A stretch of 11,405 nucleotides of DNA, from positions 1 through 11,405 of the forward strand of contig JAUYQT010000794.1 in the NCBI GenBank assembly GCA_030697085.1. The letters run 5' to 3'. Shown piece after piece: positions 6,871 to 11,405 of this stretch. Each line of letters starts with the position of its first letter. The first letter of the stretch is position 1. Source of the stretch: Azonexus sp. Its GTDB lineage: Bacteria; Pseudomonadota; Gammaproteobacteria; Burkholderiales; Rhodocyclaceae. The notes beneath the pieces were generated by a model, which was not told the origin of the DNA, made no database searches, and saw nothing but the letters and a program-made list of their open reading frames with translations. The position numbers were made by a program, and so were the translations under genes.

Positions 6871-9800
6871 ATGACTACCGACTGGCGATTCAAACATTTG
6901 CTCGCTAGATCACGGGTTGGCACGGCTCTTTCGAGCACCGTCCGCCATCTGCCGCTGATCGTCGCCGGCCTTGCTTTGCTCGCCTTTGGCCTGCACGGCT
7001 ACCCGGGTGAGAGCGCAGCGGCCATTGGCCTGATTGTCCTGACCAGCTTTGGCGCCCAACTCTGGCTGCGCCGCACGGCGGCCTGCCCGACAGCTCTTTT
7101 CAACGCCGATGCCTCGCCGGGTCAGGGCGAAGAACTGACCCACGCCATCATCGACTCGCTGGGCCACGCCGTCGTGGTGGTCGATGTCAATGGCACCATC
7201 TGCCACACCAATCGCGCCTGGCAGGAGTTTGCCGCAGCCAACGGCGGCGACGCGGCAACCCTGACTGGTCGCGGCATCAATTATCTGGCGGTATGCGGCC
7301 GAGCCGCCCATTCAGAGAGTCAGGCCGCGGCAGCGCGCCGGGGTATTGAAGGCGTTCTGGATGGTAGTAACCCTTTTTTCTCACTGGAATATCCTTGTCA
7401 CGCGCCGCAGCAGGAGCGCTGGTTCAACATGCTGGTGACGCCGCTGGCCAATGGCCACGGGGCGGTGATCAGCCATATCGATATTTCCGGGCGCAAGGCG
7501 ACTGAGGCCGCGGTTGAGCTTGACCGGGAGCAACAATCGATACTCCGCAGTCTGATCGAAACGACCGTCTCCGGCGCCTCCCTGGAGGAGACGCTGCAAG
7601 GCTGCCTGGATCAATTACTGGACATTCCCTGGCTTGCCATCGAACCCCGGGGCGGCATTCATCTGGCTGCCGCCGACAATGCGGGGCTGGTGCTGAGCGT
7701 CTCTCGCAACCTGCCGCCCGGCGTACTTTCTCACTGCCATCATCTGCCTCTGGGTCGCTGCCTCTGTGGTCGTGCCGCGGCCAGTCGCAAGGTGGTCTTC
7801 GCCAGCCACGTCGATACCAGCCACGAGATCGCCTACACGGATATTTCCGATCATGGCCACTATTGCCTGCCATTGCTGGTCATGGATGAAATGCTCGGCG
7901 TCCTGCTTCTCTATCTCCCTGCCGGCAGCCGGCGCAATCCTGCCGTAGAAAAATTCCTCAGCACGGCTGCCGAGATTCTCGCTACCTATATCAAGCGCAA
8001 ACGGACGGAAGAAACGCTGGCCAAACTATCGCTGGCGGTTGAACAAAGCTCAAACGCCATCGTCATTACCAATATGGCGGCGGAGATTGAGTTTGTTAAC
8101 GATGCCTTCTGCAAAATTACTGGTTACCGCCCGGAAGAGGTCAAAGGACGTAACCCCAGCCTGCTCAAATCGGGAGAAACTTCGCCCGAAACCTTCGCCA
8201 TTCTTTGGGAGATGCTAAAGGCGGGAAAGTCGTGGCGCGGCGAGGTCATCAACCGACGCAAGGATGGCAGCGCTTTTACGGCATATCAGACGATTTCGCC
8301 GCTACGGCAGAGCGACGGCAAGATCAGCCATTACGTCTCGCTTTTTGAAGACGTCACCGCACAAAAACGCAGCCTGGACGAACTCGAGCAGTATCGCCAC
8401 CATCTGGAAGCGCTTGTTCGCCAGCGCACCCTGGAGCTGGAAAAGCTCAACCAGACGCTGGTTGCCAAAGAGAATTTCATCCATACGATTGCCGACAATG
8501 TGCCGGCGATGGTGAGTTACTGGGATATCGACCTGCGTTGCTGTTTTGCCAATGCCGCCTACTTGGTCTGGTTCAACAAACAGCCGGAGGAGATGATCGG
8601 TATCAGTGTGCAGGAATTGCTCGGGGATGCGTTGTACCAAAAAAGCGTGCCTTTTCTGCGCGCGGCATTGCGGGGTGAATGCCAGGAATTTGAACGCTCT
8701 TCAAGCAAAGCTGATGGTTCGCTCGCTTACAACCTGGTGACCTATATCCCGGACCTGGTCGACGGCCGGGTACAGGGTATTTATCTGTTTGCCACTGATA
8801 TTACCGCCCTGAAAGAAACCCAGCTGAACCTTGCCATTCGCAGTGCCGATCTGGAGCGGGCACAGGGTATTTCCCATCTCGGCAGTTGGCATCTGGATGT
8901 CAGGCAGGACAAGCTCTCCTGGTCAAACGAGAGTTATCGTATTTTCGGTGTCGCTCCTGGCACCCCAATGACGTTCGCCGGATTTGTCGAATGCATCCAC
9001 CCGGAAGACCGGGTGCGGGTACTCGGTGCCTGGCAAGCCGCGCAAGGCGGCCAGCCTTACGATATCGAACATCGAGTGGTCGCCAATGGTGAAATCAAGT
9101 GGGTGCGCGAGCGGGCTGAACTGATTTTCGCTGCAAGCGGCGAGGTGATCGCGGCGCACGGTGTCGTTCAGGACATTAACGAAATCAAGAATGCGGAACA
9201 TGCAACGCTGAGTGCGCTGGCCGAAGCCAAACGTCTGGCCCTGGCCAAGAGCGACTTTCTCGCCAACATGAGCCACGAGATCCGGACGCCGATGAATGCC
9301 GTGCTCGGTCTGGCGCAAACCGGTGTCCGCGACAACGTGGGGCGCAAGGCGCAGATCAATTTCCAGCGCATTCTCGATTCGGGCAAGCATCTGCTCAGCG
9401 TGGTCAATGACATTCTCGACTATTCAAAAATTGAATCGGGAAAACTGACCGTCGAGCAAGTGCCTTTCAATCTTGGCGAGACAATTGACCGGGCGGTCGA
9501 TCTCACGGCCGAGCGGGCGTACAGCAAGGGTTTGCTGTTCCGGGTGAGCGAGGCGCCGGATCTGCCACGGGAGGTATCAGGCGATGCGACGCGGTTGAAC
9601 CAGGTGCTGCTTAATCTGCTCTCGAATGCGATCAAGTTCACCGAGCGCGGTATCGTCAGCCTCTTTGTCGCTCGCGCCGGGACAGAGATTATCTTCCGGG
9701 TCAGCGATAGCGGCATCGGCATGAGCGAGGAGCAGATTGGCCGCTTGTTTACCCCGTTTGAACAGGCCGATCCTTCCACCACGCGGCGCTTTGGCGGCAC

Positions 9801-11097
9801 CGGGCTGGGCCTCGCCATCAGCGCCCGGCTGGTCGAGGCCATGGGCGGCAGGATGGTGGTTGAAAGCCGGCCCGGGGTCGGTTCGTCGTTCGAGTTGCAT
9901 CTGCCGATTGCCACGCTGGAAAGTTCCGAGGCAATGCTGCCCAGGCATTACCGCCGGGTTCGGCTGGCGGGACTGAGCAACGTCGAAAGCGGCTGGCTGG
10001 CGGAAGATCTGAAGACGTACGGGATCGCCGTTGAAAATACCGAGATTTCGGCGGCATATTTGTCACCCTTGCCTGATCTGCTGCTGTTTTGCGAAGCAGC
10101 GCTCGAAAGCAATTGCATCACCCCGCCGCCGGGCTCGCTGCGGCCCATCATCCTCACCACACCCGGGGCGCAGACCGAACGGCCATGTGCGCTGAGTGAC
10201 CATGGGCTGACGATCCAGCGTCCGTTGCGCCTGCGTCATCTGCTCGGTGATCTTGAGCCTCAGCCGTCGAGTCACAGCGATGTTCCATCGGTGGCGCGCC
10301 TGATCGGGGTCAGCATTCTGGCTGCCGATGACAACGAATTGAATCGGGTCGTCCTGGATGACATTCTGAACAATGAAGGCGCCCGGGTAACGTTTGTGGT
10401 GAATGGCCAGGAGGCGGTCGATCAGGTCAAAGACCAGCCGCGGGCCTTCGACCTGGTGTTGATGGATATTCAAATGCCGGTGATGGATGGTCATGAGGCG
10501 ACTCGGCGCATTCATGAAATAACGCCGGCGCTGCCGGTCATTGGCCTGACTGCCCATGCCCTGGGTGAAGAGCGCGATAAATGTCTCGCTGCCGGCATGG
10601 TCGAGCACATCACCAAGCCGATCGATATCGACCATCTGGTGGTCACGATCCTCCGTTACCTGAGCAAAAAAGAGGCTGTTTTGGCGGTTGACCGCAGCAA
10701 TCATCAGCGGCTGCCTTGCCCGAGCTCGCTGGCGCCTATTAACTGGTCGGCGCTGGCCGAGCGCTTTAACCACCGCCAGGCTTTCATCAAGAAATTACTG
10801 GTCACCGTCAGGCAATCACTGGCCGAGACTCCCGCCAAATTACGTGATGCCGTCAATCAAGAGGATTTCGAGACGCTGGCTTTCTTGGCGCATGCCCTGA
10901 AAGGAGCCAGTGGCAATATCAGCGCGGATACGCTTTTTGAACTGGCCCGCCAGACGGAAGACAGCGCCCGCCATGCACGCCCGGAGGCGCTGCTGCTGGC
11001 GATGCAAGCCGCCAATGCCCTTGAGGAAATACTCCGTGCCCTGAATGATGAGGGTTTGCCTAACGAGCTCGATGCGCTCTTGAAATGCCACGAATGA
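6871..11097 (+). CDS. Membrane-bound hybrid sensor histidine kinase (PAS-GAF-PAS3-HisKA-HATPase-REC-HPt)
   Basis: A 1408-residue hybrid kinase. Two N-terminal hydrophobic helices (about 27-44 and 49-66) anchor it, with almost no periplasmic part, so sensing is probably cytoplasmic or within the membrane. Then PAS1 about 87-207; a GAF domain about 225-372 rich in His and Cys (288-291, 297, 299, 313, 318, 328, 330, 332); PAS2 about 387-500; PAS3 about 534-652; PAS4 about 663-775 ([13 protein letters not shown]); HisKA with His802 in [15 protein letters not shown]; and HATPase with N-box Asn919, G1 D946-SGIG and G2 GGTGLGL (975-981). A degenerate receiver-like segment about 1028-1125 follows, then an intact receiver (Asp1153-Asp1154, phospho-acceptor Asp1199 in [11 protein letters not shown], Thr1227, Lys1249) and a C-terminal HPt with His1341 in AHALKG. 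This is a BarA/EvgS-like full phosphorelay. The HPt could hand phosphate to the neighbouring NarL-type regulator. The ATG at 6871 has only a weak TAGGG ten bases before it. Confidence 0.94.
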   Translation: MTTDWRFKHLLARSRVGTALSSTVRHLPLIVAGLALLAFGLHGYPGESAAAIGLIVLTSFGAQLWLRRTAACPTALFNADASPGQGEELTHAIIDSLGHAVVVVDVNGTICHTNRAWQEFAAANGGDAATLTGRGINYLAVCGRAAHSESQAAAARRGIEGVLDGSNPFFSLEYPCHAPQQERWFNMLVTPLANGHGAVISHIDISGRKATEAAVELDREQQSILRSLIETTVSGASLEETLQGCLDQLLDIPWLAIEPRGGIHLAAADNAGLVLSVSRNLPPGVLSHCHHLPLGRCLCGRAAASRKVVFASHVDTSHEIAYTDISDHGHYCLPLLVMDEMLGVLLLYLPAGSRRNPAVEKFLSTAAEILATYIKRKRTEETLAKLSLAVEQSSNAIVITNMAAEIEFVNDAFCKITGYRPEEVKGRNPSLLKSGETSPETFAILWEMLKAGKSWRGEVINRRKDGSAFTAYQTISPLRQSDGKISHYVSLFEDVTAQKRSLDELEQYRHHLEALVRQRTLELEKLNQTLVAKENFIHTIADNVPAMVSYWDIDLRCCFANAAYLVWFNKQPEEMIGISVQELLGDALYQKSVPFLRAALRGECQEFERSSSKADGSLAYNLVTYIPDLVDGRVQGIYLFATDITALKETQLNLAIRSADLERAQGISHLGSWHLDVRQDKLSWSNESYRIFGVAPGTPMTFAGFVECIHPEDRVRVLGAWQAAQGGQPYDIEHRVVANGEIKWVRERAELIFAASGEVIAAHGVVQDINEIKNAEHATLSALAEAKRLALAKSDFLANMSHEIRTPMNAVLGLAQTGVRDNVGRKAQINFQRILDSGKHLLSVVNDILDYSKIESGKLTVEQVPFNLGETIDRAVDLTAERAYSKGLLFRVSEAPDLPREVSGDATRLNQVLLNLLSNAIKFTERGIVSLFVARAGTEIIFRVSDSGIGMSEEQIGRLFTPFEQADPSTTRRFGGTGLGLAISARLVEAMGGRMVVESRPGVGSSFELHLPIATLESSEAMLPRHYRRVRLAGLSNVESGWLAEDLKTYGIAVENTEISAAYLSPLPDLLLFCEAALESNCITPPPGSLRPIILTTPGAQTERPCALSDHGLTIQRPLRLRHLLGDLEPQPSSHSDVPSVARLIGVSILAADDNELNRVVLDDILNNEGARVTFVVNGQEAVDQVKDQPRAFDLVLMDIQMPVMDGHEATRRIHEITPALPVIGLTAHALGEERDKCLAAGMVEHITKPIDIDHLVVTILRYLSKKEAVLAVDRSNHQRLPCPSSLAPINWSALAERFNHRQAFIKKLLVTVRQSLAETPAKLRDAVNQEDFETLAFLAHALKGASGNISADTLFELARQTEDSARHARPEALLLAMQAANALEEILRALNDEGLPNELDALLKCHE

Positions 11098-11220
11098 ATG
11101 CCCTGTTCGCACTGCTGAATCGCCTGAGTGTCCGTAACCGGATCTGGGGCATTGTCGCCATTCTGATCGGCAGCACCGTGTTGAGCAGCGCCATCGACAT
11201 GGTGATGCTGCGTGATGCCT
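11094..11220 (+). CDS. N-terminus of a membrane sensory protein (probable Cache-type chemoreceptor), cut off
   Basis: The ATG at 11094 overlaps the hybrid kinase stop (ATGA). About 42 residues look genuine: [19 protein letters not shown] then a hydrophobic helix [16 protein letters not shown] and VMLRDAL. A short basic LSVRNRI stretch before the first membrane helix, followed by a charged segment, is typical of single-Cache methyl-accepting chemotaxis proteins and related receptors. From about 11205-11230 onward the expected Cache domain is missing: the DNA instead encodes part of GltB on the other strand. The frame from 11094 stays open to the window edge (104 codons), but the latter part is a shadow of the gltB piece, so a hypothetical protein called there would be false beyond about residue 42. 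Assignment to a chemoreceptor rather than another Cache sensor is an inference. Confidence 0.55.
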
Positions 11221-11405
11221 TGCGCCAGGAAGGCGCCGAAGCTCTGGCCGCCCACGCCTTCCATCTGCATGAAGATGGTGTGGTCGGGCAGGCCTTCGGG
11301 TCGATGGCGGATCAGCTCGCCCGACAGCATCGCGCCGACGGTGCGGTTGACGTTGCGCGTCTCGTCCATGAACTGGACCTTCTCGCCGCGCTCGATTGCC
11401 GGACG
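11211..11405 (-). CDS. gltB: Glutamate synthase large subunit fragment (antisense, joined to the preceding gene)
   Basis: Reading the minus strand from 11405, an internal piece of the C-terminal beta-helix domain of NADPH/ferredoxin glutamate synthase large subunit is seen: [48 protein letters not shown]. The words [11 protein letters not shown] and GQSFGAFLA are strongly typical of GltB alpha-subunit C-termini. Homology stops after GIT (about 11211), where intact GltB would continue with a GDANDYxGKGLSGG stretch; the minus frame after that reads only the reverse of the chemoreceptor gene. About 65 codons are present, open at the right edge. GltB converts glutamine plus 2-oxoglutarate to two glutamates. 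An internal fragment with no ends, abutting another gene in opposite orientation, points to a chimeric contig end rather than a functional gene here. Confidence 0.85.

Noticed and set aside
8140..8185. [12 protein letters not shown] in PAS2 of the hybrid kinase resembles the LOV photoreceptor motif GRNCRFLQ
   Set aside because: The essential adduct-forming Cys is replaced by Pro, and this GRNP-x-LLKSG form is the common non-LOV PAS version. No photoreceptor claim is supportable.
11094..11405. An open reading frame of 104 codons to the window edge as one novel protein
   Set aside because: Only the first roughly 42 residues resemble a real protein; the rest is the antisense of a clear GltB coding stretch.
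1..11405. CRISPR arrays, tRNA or rRNA genes, insertion sequences, phage genes
   Set aside because: I scanned for regularly spaced repeats, cloverleaf-like segments, transposase motifs and integrase motifs and saw none.

Overview
The window looks like part of a betaproteobacterial chromosome, most likely Rhodocyclales-like. This is inferred from gene content and protein style (ActP with its DUF485 partner, ETF-QO, large multi-PAS kinases), from moderately high GC, and from the absence of phage, plasmid or IS genes. No database search was possible, so the taxonomy is a guess.

Layout. (1) 1-201 is the C-terminal end of electron transfer flavoprotein-ubiquinone oxidoreductase, carrying the 4Fe-4S cysteines. 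(2) 316-2300 is a translationally coupled pair, a DUF485 small membrane protein and the cation/acetate symporter ActP, closed by a strong intrinsic terminator (2355-2378). (3) 2377-3612 on the minus strand is a class II Fic-family AMPylase with a C-terminal winged helix. Its stop codon lies inside the T-run of the actP terminator. Its promoter region (3622-3699) holds two paired arrays of ATCGGC half-sites, one of them overlapping a perfect TATAAT box, which suggests autoregulation. (4) 3838-6758 is a two-component pair with a GTGA overlap: a soluble four-PAS histidine kinase of the NarX/DegS (HisKA_3) type and a NarL/FixJ response regulator. (5) 6759-6870 is an AT-rich intergenic stretch with an inverted repeat and repeated TTACATTAG-like words. 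(6) 6871-11097 is a 1408-residue membrane-anchored hybrid kinase: 2 TM, PAS, GAF, 3 PAS, HisKA, HATPase, degenerate receiver, receiver, HPt. (7) From 11094 an ATGA-coupled gene begins with a membrane anchor typical of Cache-type chemoreceptors. Its sequence is cut off near 11205-11230 and replaced by an antisense piece of glutamate synthase large subunit (gltB) running to the window end.

How the genes may work together. ActP and DUF485 take up acetate and related short carboxylates. The kinase/regulator pair and the hybrid kinase share a recognisably homologous PAS domain (about 53 of 120 positions identical by my hand alignment), so they may sense the same signal and converge on the one NarL-type regulator. 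The hybrid kinase has its own receiver and HPt for a phosphorelay. The points most worth a second look are the Fic operator arrays, the His/Cys-rich GAF domain of the hybrid kinase, the shared PAS domain, and the chimeric MCP/gltB junction, which is probably an assembly artefact at a contig end.
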